Below, piece by piece: positions 43,453 to 52,184 of a stretch of DNA of 64,000 nt. How positions within the stretch are numbered: position 1 is the first letter of the stretch; every line of letters begins with the position of its first letter. This stretch comes from Brevinematales bacterium (lineage in GTDB: Bacteria; Spirochaetota; Brevinematia; Brevinematales; Thermospiraceae). The DNA lies in the NCBI GenBank assembly GCA_026417555.1, contig JAOADA010000002.1, positions 172,244 to 236,243 on the forward strand. The letters are read 5' to 3'. Below the pieces are notes generated by a model. That model was given only the letters and a program-made list of their open reading frames with translations. It was not told the DNA's origin and did no database searches. The position numbers and the translations under genes were made by a program.

Positions 43453-44984
43453 TGCAGGTATATTCTTTTCAAGAAAAACAAAAACACGAAGAAAAACTCT
43501 TTGAAAGGGGGATTTCATCCCCCTTTCTTCGTAGTGAGGAAAAGGGCCAAGCTATTGCAAGAGAAATCATAGCGAGGATACCACAAAAACAAAAAATCGT
43601 GTTTGTATGTGCTCCTGATACTCAGGGAATGGCTCTCCTCTCTGCAGCACGCCTTGTTCATGGTTCAAACCATGAGATCGTGGTAGGGGTTGTTGCCTCT
43701 ACGGGTTCTTTTACCCCTTCAGGATGGAAAAACCACCTCGATCTTCTCAAAAAAAGGGGTATCAAAACGGTTTTTTCTCTTTGTACACCGAAAGGATGGA
43801 ATGCTTTTCTCCTTGCCAGTGTGGGTGGGGCTCTGCTAGTGGCTTCTCCCTTTTCTCTTTGGGAGGCCAAGGTGGAAAAACAGTGTTTCGGGGAGTGGGT
43901 TATCAAAAGTTTTGGTTTTGTGGTAGGTATAGAACTTCCTCTTGGCTATCCTAACGCTTTTCCTGTCCATGAGACGTGGTGTTTGGATGCTTTTACTGAG
44001 GAAATCCTAGACTACCCCTTCCGAGGTTTAGCGGGAAAACCAAAGGTTCTTCCCACCTATCTGGGAGAAATCACCGATCATGGCAAAACCTTTATCTCTC
44101 TTCCCGAGGATCTTTCTGGGCTTCTTCGGCTGAGGCGTCGGGAAGGCCACAAAGGTACCTTTGGAAGACTCCTCATCGTTGGGGGAAGTGAAACCTATCC
44201 TGGGGCTCTTGTTCTTGCTGCCAAGGGTGCTCTGTATAGTGGATGTGGGCTCGTAACCATAGCAACCGATATCCCCTCTTTTTTTGCAGATCCCCAGATG
44301 ACCTACCTCCCTCTTTCACCCCAACGAGCACAAGAGACGTTAGAAGCCTATCTTCAGAAACTCCATACCTCCACCATCTTGGTGGGGAATGGCTGGGGCG
44401 AGGATCCAAAGCATCACGAATGGCTTCGCTTTCTTCTTTCCCAACCTTATGCCTCTCATATTGTCGTTGATGCTGATGGTCTCAATCTTCTGGCAAGGTC
44501 CGAAGATCTTTTTGAACTTCTTGAAAAACAAAAACATTTTCCCCGAAAAAGTCTTGTTCTCACTCCCCATAGGGGAGAAGCTGTGCGACTTCTTCGTGTT
44601 ACTCCCGATGTTTTCTCAAGCAAGAGAAAAGAGCTCACCCTTCATCTGGCCCGTCGTCTTTCTGCTACGGTTGTCCAGAAAGACGCTACCACCCTTATCG
44701 TTACTCCTGAGGGGGAAGTGTGGTATTCCTGTTATGGAAACGATGCCCTTGCCAAGGGAGGGAGTGGAGATATCCTTGCCGGACTTTTGGCAGGGCTTCT
44801 GACCTCAGGGTACGACGCAAAAGATGCCTCTCTTGTCGCTACCTTTCTCCTTGGGAAAACCGCTGAGCTTTTCACGCAAACCTTTCCTGCTGAAGCCTCA
44901 ACACCAGAACACCTTCTCAAACTTCTTCCAGAAGCGTGGAAAATCCTTTATAGCCTAAGGGAAAGCTCTTCCTTTGTTTCTTAA
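43452..44984 (+). CDS. nnrD: NAD(P)HX repair protein: ADP-dependent dehydratase with degenerate epimerase half
   Basis: A 510-residue protein with the two-domain layout of bifunctional NnrE-NnrD. The C-terminal half (from about 225) is the ADP-dependent NAD(P)HX dehydratase of the ribokinase-like fold: HKGTFGRLLIVGGSETYPGA, VDADGLNLLA, LTPHRGEAVRL and the catalytic NDALAKGGSGDILAGLL. The N-terminal half follows YjeF_N only loosely: the expected GPGNNGGDG loop reads VCAPDTQGMAL, and the catalytic Asp segment reads VGIELPLGYP. The epimerase is therefore probably inactive. Its stop faces the RecO-like gene 10 nt away. Confidence 0.88.
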   Translation: MQVYSFQEKQKHEEKLFERGISSPFLRSEEKGQAIAREIIARIPQKQKIVFVCAPDTQGMALLSAARLVHGSNHEIVVGVVASTGSFTPSGWKNHLDLLKKRGIKTVFSLCTPKGWNAFLLASVGGALLVASPFSLWEAKVEKQCFGEWVIKSFGFVVGIELPLGYPNAFPVHETWCLDAFTEEILDYPFRGLAGKPKVLPTYLGEITDHGKTFISLPEDLSGLLRLRRREGHKGTFGRLLIVGGSETYPGALVLAAKGALYSGCGLVTIATDIPSFFADPQMTYLPLSPQRAQETLEAYLQKLHTSTILVGNGWGEDPKHHEWLRFLLSQPYASHIVVDADGLNLLARSEDLFELLEKQKHFPRKSLVLTPHRGEAVRLLRVTPDVFSSKRKELTLHLARRLSATVVQKDATTLIVTPEGEVWYSCYGNDALAKGGSGDILAGLLAGLLTSGYDAKDASLVATFLLGKTAELFTQTFPAEASTPEHLLKLLPEAWKILYSLRESSSFVS

Positions 44985-44994
44985 GGGTATTTTT

Positions 44995-45687
44995 TCATCC
45001 CAGATCAAGAGAAAACATTTCTCTCCCTGTATAGCTTTCGTAGGCGGCCTTTATGAGGGCAAGAACCTCTCTCATAACAGCGGGAGAGGGGATCTTGTCT
45101 ACAAAGAATTCTAAGGGATGGTCCATAGCATCGGCAAGAAACCTCTGAGTTCCCGATCCCATTCTCCAGTGAGAAAGTCCTATGGTTGTCAGATACTCAC
45201 TTTTTTCCTCTGGGGGAATTTCCTTCCAGTTTCTTGGGATGATATTCTCCTCTCCCAAGAAATGAAGGAGATGCACCACTACCATGTGGCGTGTGTGGTG
45301 AAGTTTTCTCAAAAAATCTAAAAGAATGGCCACCTCTGGATAGGGTTTCTCTTCGTAGAGGAGGTGATACCAGACATCACAGAGAAGAAAAAACTCTTTT
45401 AATTTTTCTGGATTCTCTTTGATCTCTCTATTCTCTGACACGAGGGTTGCCTCGATAAGAACGTAATGATCCTTTCCCCTGTCTTCTAAGAGGTATTTCA
45501 CCTCATTTCCCAACAGGAGTGTTTGTGATCTTTGGCTTTTCTCACTTCCTGCTCCAAAAGCAATAAAATCTCTTCGTCCATGTTGAGGATCAAGAAGTGT
45601 TCCTGTCATATGTTGACTTTGAATCAGATTGCTTCCTCGGGCAATAAGCCATCCCTGTCCTGAAAGAGATGCCTCTGTCATGATCAC
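44995..45687 (-). CDS. RecO-like DNA repair protein (divergent)
   Basis: A 230-residue protein. An N-terminal OB-fold-like part (SGQGWLIARGSNLIQSQ, ATLVSENREIKE) is followed by a helical domain (FFLLCDVWYHLLYEEKPYP) and a C-terminal AYESYTGREM that matches the RecO ending YLEYHLGREL. RecO loads RecA on single-stranded DNA with RecR. The zinc-binding cysteines of many RecO proteins are absent. Similarity is visible only by pattern, so the call is tentative. GTG 45687 overlaps the upstream stop (GTGA); ATG 45681 is an alternative start. Confidence 0.5.
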   Translation of the reverse strand: MIMTEASLSGQGWLIARGSNLIQSQHMTGTLLDPQHGRRDFIAFGAGSEKSQRSQTLLLGNEVKYLLEDRGKDHYVLIEATLVSENREIKENPEKLKEFFLLCDVWYHLLYEEKPYPEVAILLDFLRKLHHTRHMVVVHLLHFLGEENIIPRNWKEIPPEEKSEYLTTIGLSHWRMGSGTQRFLADAMDHPLEFFVDKIPSPAVMREVLALIKAAYESYTGREMFSLDLG

Positions 45688-46325
45688 TCGTGTTTCTCGT
45701 ATTCGATTTTTTCCACAATCTGGTAGTTTTTGAGATTGCCTCGTTTGTCACGGATTTCCTTTACAATTGCAAAGCGTCCTGCCCCAATATAGTATATCCG
45801 CTGATCACGAGCCAAACGACTTTTGTATTGCTGAAAGATCTCTCTCAAGGCACAATCAAAGTGTACCAAGGTATCATGGGCAGGATGGCGAACGGTAGTG
45901 TAAAACTTCTTGATAGGATAATTGCAAAGGGGGCAGAGGGGTTGGTTTGTCGAAACCTCACCTTCTGTGGTGGTCTCCTCTTCGTTTTCAGACAATTCTC
46001 CCTGGCCAAAAACATACGTGGGCACATCTAAATCCTCGGGAAGTTTATAGTCAGGGGGAAGAATCTCTCGTGCCTGGGAACGTTTTGCATACTCTAATGA
46101 GGGACTTCCCCCTCCAGGAGCCGTTGGAATCTTCTGAGGTTGAGGCTGAGATCGCTGGGACTGGGCCTGGGGTTGGGATGCTCTCTGTTGTCCCTGAGAA
46201 GGGTGCGAGGGTGTATGCTGGGAAACCGATCCAGCTTGAGGGCGATGCTTTTTTCCCCGAAATCGTCGCCAGCGTTTATTGCGCTTGAAGGGGGTGTTTT
46301 GATTAGATTGGGGGGTATCCATCAT
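45684..46325 (-). CDS. Zn-ribbon protein with basic, Gln/Ser-rich N-terminus
   Basis: A 213-residue protein of unknown function. Residues 1-80 are basic and rich in Gln, Ser and Pro (KRNKRWRRFRGKKHRPQ), suggesting nucleic-acid contact. A C-terminal domain from about residue 128 has CPLCNYPIKKF and a later His/Cys pair in VRHPAHDTLVHFDCA, enough for one zinc site. Spirochaetes have similar small zinc proteins; the role is not known to me. ATG 46325 follows GGAG. It is translationally coupled to the RecO-like gene. Confidence 0.75.
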   Translation of the reverse strand: MMDTPQSNQNTPFKRNKRWRRFRGKKHRPQAGSVSQHTPSHPSQGQQRASQPQAQSQRSQPQPQKIPTAPGGGSPSLEYAKRSQAREILPPDYKLPEDLDVPTYVFGQGELSENEEETTTEGEVSTNQPLCPLCNYPIKKFYTTVRHPAHDTLVHFDCALREIFQQYKSRLARDQRIYYIGAGRFAIVKEIRDKRGNLKNYQIVEKIEYEKHE

Positions 46326-46377
46326 GGAGACAACTCCTTACTTAAGCGTGGGCGGGGCCCTATGGCCCCGGCATTAT

Positions 46378-47484
46378 TTATGGTAAATCAAGATGGGTCA
46401 AGGGCTCAAATACCCCTGGCACATCGTTAGGTGTCAAGGCATCCGCTCGTTTGTGGAACTCGGGAAGAATAGCTTGAAACTCCTTGTCCAAACGAAGCTC
46501 TCGGTTTGAGAAATGTGGAGTAAACATCTCCATTGTTTCAAAAGCCAATTGTTTTAGGTTTTTGAATGCTTTTTTCTCGTTCAGGATCACTGTAGTCATA
46601 GCAAACATCAAAAGTCCGCCAGGAATGGCTCCCAAAGCAGTTGTATCCATGGCAGGATAACAGATACGGATAGCCTTTACCCCATACTTTTGGGCAGCTC
46701 TCTCCATGCTTTCTCGTTGAAGGATCTTGGCTCCAGCCAAAGGTCCCATTCCATATACGGGATCATCCTTTTCAAAATCATAATCGGCGAAGGCGACTAC
46801 GCTTACTCCTTTTTGAAGAAGCCCGGCCTCTGCGAGTGGATCTACCCAGAGGGTTGTGGATGTTCCCATGAAAAGGTTGGTCCGCTCAATATCTTTTTCG
46901 GTGGCTACTGCCACATCCACAAGCCCAAGTTGGCGAATGTTTTCCAGTTTGCTGAAATCAGGATATTGAAGCACAGGATGAAAGGCTACATCAATATCTC
47001 TCACCTTGGTCGGACCATACTGTTCATATCGCTTGGTAGCCCCGGCCGCAATACCATTGATGAGATGAACCACTTTGTACTTTTGCTTGAGACTTGCTAC
47101 CACCTCTTGAATCACCTGAGGATCAGTAGCATCGGCATTCCACCACTGGGTATCTACCCCAACCTTCGCTGCCTCTCTTTTGAAAGCCTGGACATGATAG
47201 TGTCCGATCTGCATGGTTTCCCTATCATAGTGCACCGCATAGACAGGAATCTTTTCTCCAAAAAGAAGCTGAATAGCTACAGCCCTCAGAATGCCATTCG
47301 ATCCACCCAAAAGAAGTACCACATGATCCTCAGGAAGTTTGATCCCCATTGGTTTGATAGTCTTGAGCTGTTTTGCCAAAAGCTCATCGGCTGCTTTCTG
47401 ACCCTCTTCCTTCAGGATCTTGGCAAGTTCCCGAATATTGATGCCTCCGAGAGGCTTTTTTTCAAAGGTTTGAAGTTCTGACAT
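46378..47484 (-). CDS. Enoyl-ACP/enoyl-CoA reductase-like SDR protein (FabV/TER-like)
   Basis: A 368-residue Rossmann-fold protein. VVLLLGGSNGILRAVAIQLL (from about residue 55) is the dinucleotide-binding loop. The catalytic pair fits Y-x8-K (Tyr and Lys in VYGMGPLAGAK), the spacing that marks FabV and trans-2-enoyl-CoA reductase rather than FabI (Y-x6-K). The later IRICYPAMDTTALGAIPG fits the following substrate loop. Length is a little below FabV (about 400). Likely role: final reduction in fatty-acid elongation; substrate not certain. ATG 47484 follows GGAGGAA, 24 nt after the thioredoxin gene. Confidence 0.62.
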   Translation of the reverse strand: MSELQTFEKKPLGGINIRELAKILKEEGQKAADELLAKQLKTIKPMGIKLPEDHVVLLLGGSNGILRAVAIQLLFGEKIPVYAVHYDRETMQIGHYHVQAFKREAAKVGVDTQWWNADATDPQVIQEVVASLKQKYKVVHLINGIAAGATKRYEQYGPTKVRDIDVAFHPVLQYPDFSKLENIRQLGLVDVAVATEKDIERTNLFMGTSTTLWVDPLAEAGLLQKGVSVVAFADYDFEKDDPVYGMGPLAGAKILQRESMERAAQKYGVKAIRICYPAMDTTALGAIPGGLLMFAMTTVILNEKKAFKNLKQLAFETMEMFTPHFSNRELRLDKEFQAILPEFHKRADALTPNDVPGVFEPLTHLDLP

Positions 47485-47508
47485 CTCTTCCTCCGCTTTA
47501 TGGTACTT

Positions 47509-47817
47509 TTATCGATGATTTTGTATCCATTCCTTAAGTCTTTCTTTGGAGATAGTTCCCACATGGGTGGCTACTGGTTGTCCCCGATGAAAAAGGATAA
47601 GTGCTGGGATACTGCTGATCCCATAGCGAATAGCAAGATCTCCTTCCTCATCCACATTCACCTTGGCAAAAGTTACCTCTGGCATTTCCTGGGACACCCC
47701 TTCAAAAATAGGGGCAAGCATCAGACAGGGTTTGCACCATTCAGCCCAGAAATCTACAACCACCCATTCATTTTGCTGAAGCACCTTGTCAAAGTTTTCA
47801 GCTTTCAGGACCTCCAT
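47509..47817 (-). CDS. trxA: Thioredoxin
   Basis: A 102-residue protein-disulfide reductase. The active site is WCKPC, Lys replacing the common Gly of WCGPC. The Trx fold is otherwise standard (VVDFWAEWCKPC, FAKVNVDEEGDLAIRYGISSIPALILF). Ribosome site GAGGAGG. Own promoter upstream; likely cotranscribed with the enoyl-reductase-like gene. Confidence 0.95.
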   Translation of the reverse strand: MEVLKAENFDKVLQQNEWVVVDFWAEWCKPCLMLAPIFEGVSQEMPEVTFAKVNVDEEGDLAIRYGISSIPALILFHRGQPVATHVGTISKERLKEWIQNHR

Positions 47818-47846
47818 CTTGTCCTCCTCAGTATTTAGACCTATTT

Positions 47847-47875
47847 AGGATAAGAGAGATTTTGTCTTCTGTCAA
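47847..47875 (-). promoter_or_regulatory. Promoter of the trxA operon
   Basis: TTGACA (47870-47875), 17-nt spacer, TATCCT (47847-47852) on the minus strand. Confidence 0.65.
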
Positions 47876-47945
47876 ATTTCCTTGTTGCACCATGCTTTTC
47901 TTGGGGGAAAAATCTCAAACGTTCTTTGGGAGAGAGGATCTTTTT

Positions 47946-50570
47946 CTATTTTTTTGGGTGTTCTGTTTTCTCCGTGTGAGCTTCCTTGCGTATCTGTTCG
48001 AGCATGGGGACAAGCCAGGGTTCATGGTAGGTTTTCGTAAGTTTTGTCAACTCTTCCTCTGCTTCTCTATATTTTTCCTTGGCAGCAAGGATCAAGGCTT
48101 TTCCTACCCCTACAAAAAGAGGGTCTTGTGGCTCAAGTTTTTCGAGGATAGACCAAGTTTCAGGATATTCGCTACTTACGACTTTTTGCATCCCTTCAGG
48201 GGTTCGCAAAGACAAAAGGAAGAAACGTTCTATTCTTTTTTGCTGGTATTCCCATGCCTCATCTCGAAAGGAGGAAGGCAAACTGTACGCATACCGAAGG
48301 GCCCCTAGATAGTCTTTGGCAAGGAAGTGCTTATGAAGCGTCAGAAGAGAATATGTCTTTTGTCGAAATCTTCCCTTCTCAAGAAGAAAGGAGAGGATCT
48401 CTGTTCTTGTCTCTTTTCCCCAACTCCGTATCTCAGAAAACTGGAGGGGAGAGAGATCCATGGTTGAAAGGGGGGTGTGTTTTTCCCAGAGAGGGGGGTT
48501 CGTGCTTTCCCATACGAGCATATCCTCCATCCCCTGAAGAGTAAGGTGCACAGAGGCGAGATCCTGTGTTACCCCAGGACTTGTGAGGAGTCTTTTCCAC
48601 CCAGACGGATGTGCCACAAGAGGGGCATCTGATCCTATCATCACCAGATACTCATGACAAAAATACACATGAACGGAAGCAAAAACGGAAGCAAAGGTTT
48701 TCACAATCACCTGCATATCCTTGACGGAAAGGTTATGAAGTGGAAGCCATTGTGCCATCGCCCCCCCAGACACAAGCCTCTCCTTTCCCCTCTGATAAAA
48801 CTCCCGCGTATACAAAACCCACGAATCTCCTGAGGCAGGGTGGGTGGCATCTGCAATGAGAAGATCATACCTCCCCCGTGTCCGAAGAAGGTATGCCACC
48901 CCGTCATCAAACACAATATGAGAACGGTAACGCCTCACCACATCATGATTATAATTGGTGAAAAAGAGGGCCCCTCCAACCACATCCGGGCATATTTCCA
49001 CATTGGTTGCTACTACCCCAGGAACCTCCATTACCCCACCAAAGGTGATACCTGCCCCCAAGGCAATCACAAGTACATTGGAAGCGTGGGGTACAAACAC
49101 AAAGGGGGCATACGCCAGAAACCGAAAAACTCGCAATGAATGGTAATCTGTGGGTACCTCTCCTACACCATTGATTTTAAGATGCAAAATACCCTCTGGA
49201 TGGCGGGTAACACTCACTGTCCCATGTACCCCTTCTTTGTAATAAAGGAGTTCACTTCCCTGAAATTCCTGGGCAGCCATCCGTCCAATTTTGTCCTCTA
49301 TAGGCAAGAAAACAAGGGCACATGCCACACCGACAAGTAGCCATCCAAGCCTCACCTCTCGTGCCAAAAGGAAGGCGACACTTCCTACAAAGGCACTGAT
49401 CCACGCAAGAAAGCGGAGGGTTCCAGAGATTCCCATATGATCTACAAGAAAAAAGGCTACCACAATAATTCCTGCCACACTTCCTATGGTATTCATGCCT
49501 GAGGCAAGAGCTGTATCTTGCCCATCCTCTCCGCGGTTTTTTTCGTGAAAGGCCTCAAGAAACATTGGATACAACATTCCAAAAAACATCACGGGGATGC
49601 CAATCAAAAAAAGAGTCGCGAGTACCCTCACAAGAAAAAGAGACCACACCTCATTACCCTTTAAAGGAAGGAGAAGAGTATTTATCCCTAACGAAAAGAG
49701 AGGAAAAGCCGCATGCCAGAGAGCAATACCTCCTTCAAGAACTCCTATCCAAAAAAAGAGGTTGCCAACTATCTTTTCCCTCCAACGAGCATACCCTAAT
49801 GCCCCAATCGCCATTCCCCCAATAAAGACTGCCGTAATGATCCCATAACAAAAAATCGTATTTCCTGTAAAGTAGAGAAGCTGCCTATTATACACAAGTT
49901 GATACCCCAAAGAGGTGAAACCTGACAGAGCGAAAAGCCCTAAAATTATTCCCCCTCCCTGATAGTGGAAATGATAGTGTGCGTTTCTCGTTTGCCGGAT
50001 ACCCTCTTGCTGGGAAACAAACACCAGGAGTCCTAAAAAGATTCCCATTCCTACGGCCAAAGCCGCAAAAAGTGACCCCCGTGCCCCAATCACAGGCAAA
50101 AAAAGAAAATCCATCACCAAAACCGCTCCCGCACTGGCGAGGGTATTCCATCCGTAGAGACGACTTATTGCTGAGATGCCAAATGTCCCACCGAGCAAAG
50201 GCATTCCCATTCCCCACGAAAGCGATGGGAAAAAGACAGAGAAAAACGCACCCACATACACCCATGGCTTGGGAAAGTACTGCATTATCCCAAACCATGG
50301 AACAAAGAGAAGGGCAAGAGCACATACCCCCACCTGTGTCCAAAGAAGAAAAGAAAGTGGCTTACGAAGCCGTGGCAAAAGCCAGAGGGCAAGGAAATTT
50401 CCTCCCCCATATCCTGCCATCCATCCACCCACCACGAGAGATACTCCATAGAGTGTATTGCCTGTAAGAAGGGAGAGTTCTCTCTGCCACAAGGCTTGAA
50501 GAAAAAGAGAAATCACCCCCATTCCTATGGCAACCACCAGTCCTGCCCGATCCCACGATGTCTTTGTCAT
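47946..50570 (-). CDS. Fused MFS-like membrane protein and spermidine-synthase-like domain
   Basis: An 874-residue membrane protein. The first about 410 residues hold twelve or more hydrophobic helices in the pattern of fused MFS/spermidine synthase proteins. A Rossmann-type spermidine-synthase-like domain follows (about 430-680), with LVIALGAGITFGGVMEV, NVEICPDVV and YDLLIADATHPASG. The usual catalytic Asp segment is partly kept (DDG; ADATHP). The last about 190 residues are helical and TPR-like. Whether it makes polyamines is doubtful; these fusions are often of unknown substrate. ATG 50570 follows AAGGAG. Confidence 0.85.
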   Translation of the reverse strand: MTKTSWDRAGLVVAIGMGVISLFLQALWQRELSLLTGNTLYGVSLVVGGWMAGYGGGNFLALWLLPRLRKPLSFLLWTQVGVCALALLFVPWFGIMQYFPKPWVYVGAFFSVFFPSLSWGMGMPLLGGTFGISAISRLYGWNTLASAGAVLVMDFLFLPVIGARGSLFAALAVGMGIFLGLLVFVSQQEGIRQTRNAHYHFHYQGGGIILGLFALSGFTSLGYQLVYNRQLLYFTGNTIFCYGIITAVFIGGMAIGALGYARWREKIVGNLFFWIGVLEGGIALWHAAFPLFSLGINTLLLPLKGNEVWSLFLVRVLATLFLIGIPVMFFGMLYPMFLEAFHEKNRGEDGQDTALASGMNTIGSVAGIIVVAFFLVDHMGISGTLRFLAWISAFVGSVAFLLAREVRLGWLLVGVACALVFLPIEDKIGRMAAQEFQGSELLYYKEGVHGTVSVTRHPEGILHLKINGVGEVPTDYHSLRVFRFLAYAPFVFVPHASNVLVIALGAGITFGGVMEVPGVVATNVEICPDVVGGALFFTNYNHDVVRRYRSHIVFDDGVAYLLRTRGRYDLLIADATHPASGDSWVLYTREFYQRGKERLVSGGAMAQWLPLHNLSVKDMQVIVKTFASVFASVHVYFCHEYLVMIGSDAPLVAHPSGWKRLLTSPGVTQDLASVHLTLQGMEDMLVWESTNPPLWEKHTPLSTMDLSPLQFSEIRSWGKETRTEILSFLLEKGRFRQKTYSLLTLHKHFLAKDYLGALRYAYSLPSSFRDEAWEYQQKRIERFFLLSLRTPEGMQKVVSSEYPETWSILEKLEPQDPLFVGVGKALILAAKEKYREAEEELTKLTKTYHEPWLVPMLEQIRKEAHTEKTEHPKK

Positions 50571-50597
50571 ATCCTCTCCTTGCGTCGTGACCTCTTT

Positions 50598-50626
50598 ATT
50601 ATAGCAAAAATACCCCTATCTTTCAA
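50598..50626 (-). promoter_or_regulatory. Promoter of the MFS/spermidine-synthase-like gene
   Basis: TTGAAA (50621-50626), 17-nt spacer, TATAAT (50598-50603) on the minus strand. Confidence 0.75.
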
Positions 50627-50742
50627 AAAACCGAACAAACCCCTGAGGGAGACTCTTCCCTGTGAGCGTGTTTTTCTCATTTTTTCTTCTTTTTTGTCGA
50701 TAAGAAGAAGGGGAAGAGCAAAATTTATCACGAGGAGTAAGG

Positions 50743-51936
50743 ATGAAAAGGGGTTTTCTTTATCTTTTTTTTGTCACGACGTGTTTTCTCTGGGCACAAA
50801 CCCCAAAAAACGATCAGATCGCTTACACCCTTTATAATCAGGGGAATGAGGCTTATATACGGAAAGAACTTGCTACGGCCAAAAACTACTATCTCCAGGT
50901 TATTCAGGGATATCCGCAATCCCGTTATATGCCGTATGCTCTTTTCATGTATACGTATGTAGAAACAGAGTATCCTCGAATTCTGGATGCCCTTTCGTAT
51001 CTTGTCCAGAACTATCCAGATTTTCCTTATTGGACTAATGCTGTAGAAAGGCTGGGGGACATATACTACGTGATGGAAAACCACGCCGCTGCCATTGAGA
51101 CCTATGGAAAAATTGCTACGGATGAAGCCTTGTATAAACTTGGGCTTCTTTACCTTGCCAACGGTTTTCAAGAAGAATCCATCAAAGCCATCCAAAAACT
51201 CCTCATCCAAACGAGAGACAAGGATCTCATTTATCGAGGTCTTCTTGTGTTGGTGAAAGCCTTTATGACAAAGGGCGATTTTACTACCTGTTATCCGTAT
51301 CTTCAACGGTTGGTTTCCCTTCGCCCGTATGCCTATGACAACGGCCTACGTGCCCTTTATTATGTGGCTATGTATTATGCCCAGGGTACAGAGACCGAAT
51401 CTCAGGCATATGCTTTGTACCTTTTTGGTCTTCTTCGCCAAATGTTTCCCCTCTCTGCTGAGGCAACCCTGGCCAGCCACTATCTTTCCCAATACCAACG
51501 CAAAAACATATCCCCAAAAGAGGTTCCCTGGGTGAGTGTGTATTATACCACTCCTTCACGTGTGACTATCCCCGATCCTCTCCGAGAACTTCCTCTTTCT
51601 ACAGCCAAGGAGGATACAGCTATCACAAACCTTGAAAAGCAAATTGACAAACAGGCTCAGATAGTTCGGAGACACATCCAAGAATATGTGGTGCGTATTG
51701 GAGAGTATAAAGACCTCAGTGTCGCTAACCTCATCGTGACAGACATTGTGAAAGCGGGTATCCGAGAAGCGTTGGGGGTTTACTACCGTGATGACAAGTA
51801 TTTTGTAGAGATTCGAGGTTTTTCCTCTGAAGAAACTGCCAAGACAATGGCAAGCCGTCTTATTGCCCTTGGTTATACCGATACCGTCGTCGTTGAGGTT
51901 GCCAGAGTCGTCAAATATACACCAGAAGCCCAGTAA
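50743..51936 (+). CDS. Exported TPR protein with C-terminal SPOR domain
   Basis: A 397-residue periplasmic protein. The signal peptide MKRGFLYLFFVTTCFLWAQ is cut after WA. TPR-like repeats cover about 25-250 (YTLYNQGNEAYIRKELATAKNYYLQV). A coil leads to a SPOR domain at about 305-395 (VRIGEYKDLSVANLIVTDI, YFVEIRGFSSEETAKTM). SPOR domains bind glycan strands lacking stem peptides at division or turnover sites. Ribosome site GAGGAG 11 nt upstream (AAGG nearer). No clear promoter found. Confidence 0.85.
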   Translation: MKRGFLYLFFVTTCFLWAQTPKNDQIAYTLYNQGNEAYIRKELATAKNYYLQVIQGYPQSRYMPYALFMYTYVETEYPRILDALSYLVQNYPDFPYWTNAVERLGDIYYVMENHAAAIETYGKIATDEALYKLGLLYLANGFQEESIKAIQKLLIQTRDKDLIYRGLLVLVKAFMTKGDFTTCYPYLQRLVSLRPYAYDNGLRALYYVAMYYAQGTETESQAYALYLFGLLRQMFPLSAEATLASHYLSQYQRKNISPKEVPWVSVYYTTPSRVTIPDPLRELPLSTAKEDTAITNLEKQIDKQAQIVRRHIQEYVVRIGEYKDLSVANLIVTDIVKAGIREALGVYYRDDKYFVEIRGFSSEETAKTMASRLIALGYTDTVVVEVARVVKYTPEAQ

Positions 51937-52184
51937 AAGCTTTCGTTCTCAAAAAAGCCCTCGTTTTTTTCTCTTTCAGAGAGTGTCCTTTTTCACCAAA
52001 CTCTTTTCTTTCCACTCAAAGGACATGTCAACACACTCTTTCTCACCCACTCCTTTTCCGTCACCAAACCACAAGATGAAACACTCCAGAACATAAAATT
52101 ATACTTGGAGTATAGGTAGAAAATTTCATAAAAAAGAGATTTTTTCAGTATGTTAATTAAACATTTTTTTATTTAGGAGGTTTT

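Noticed and set aside
46340-46377. GC-rich hairpin (GGGGCC/GGCCCC) between the enoyl-reductase and Zn-ribbon genes as a terminator
   Set aside because: No T tract follows on either strand; it may be an mRNA structure within the operon.
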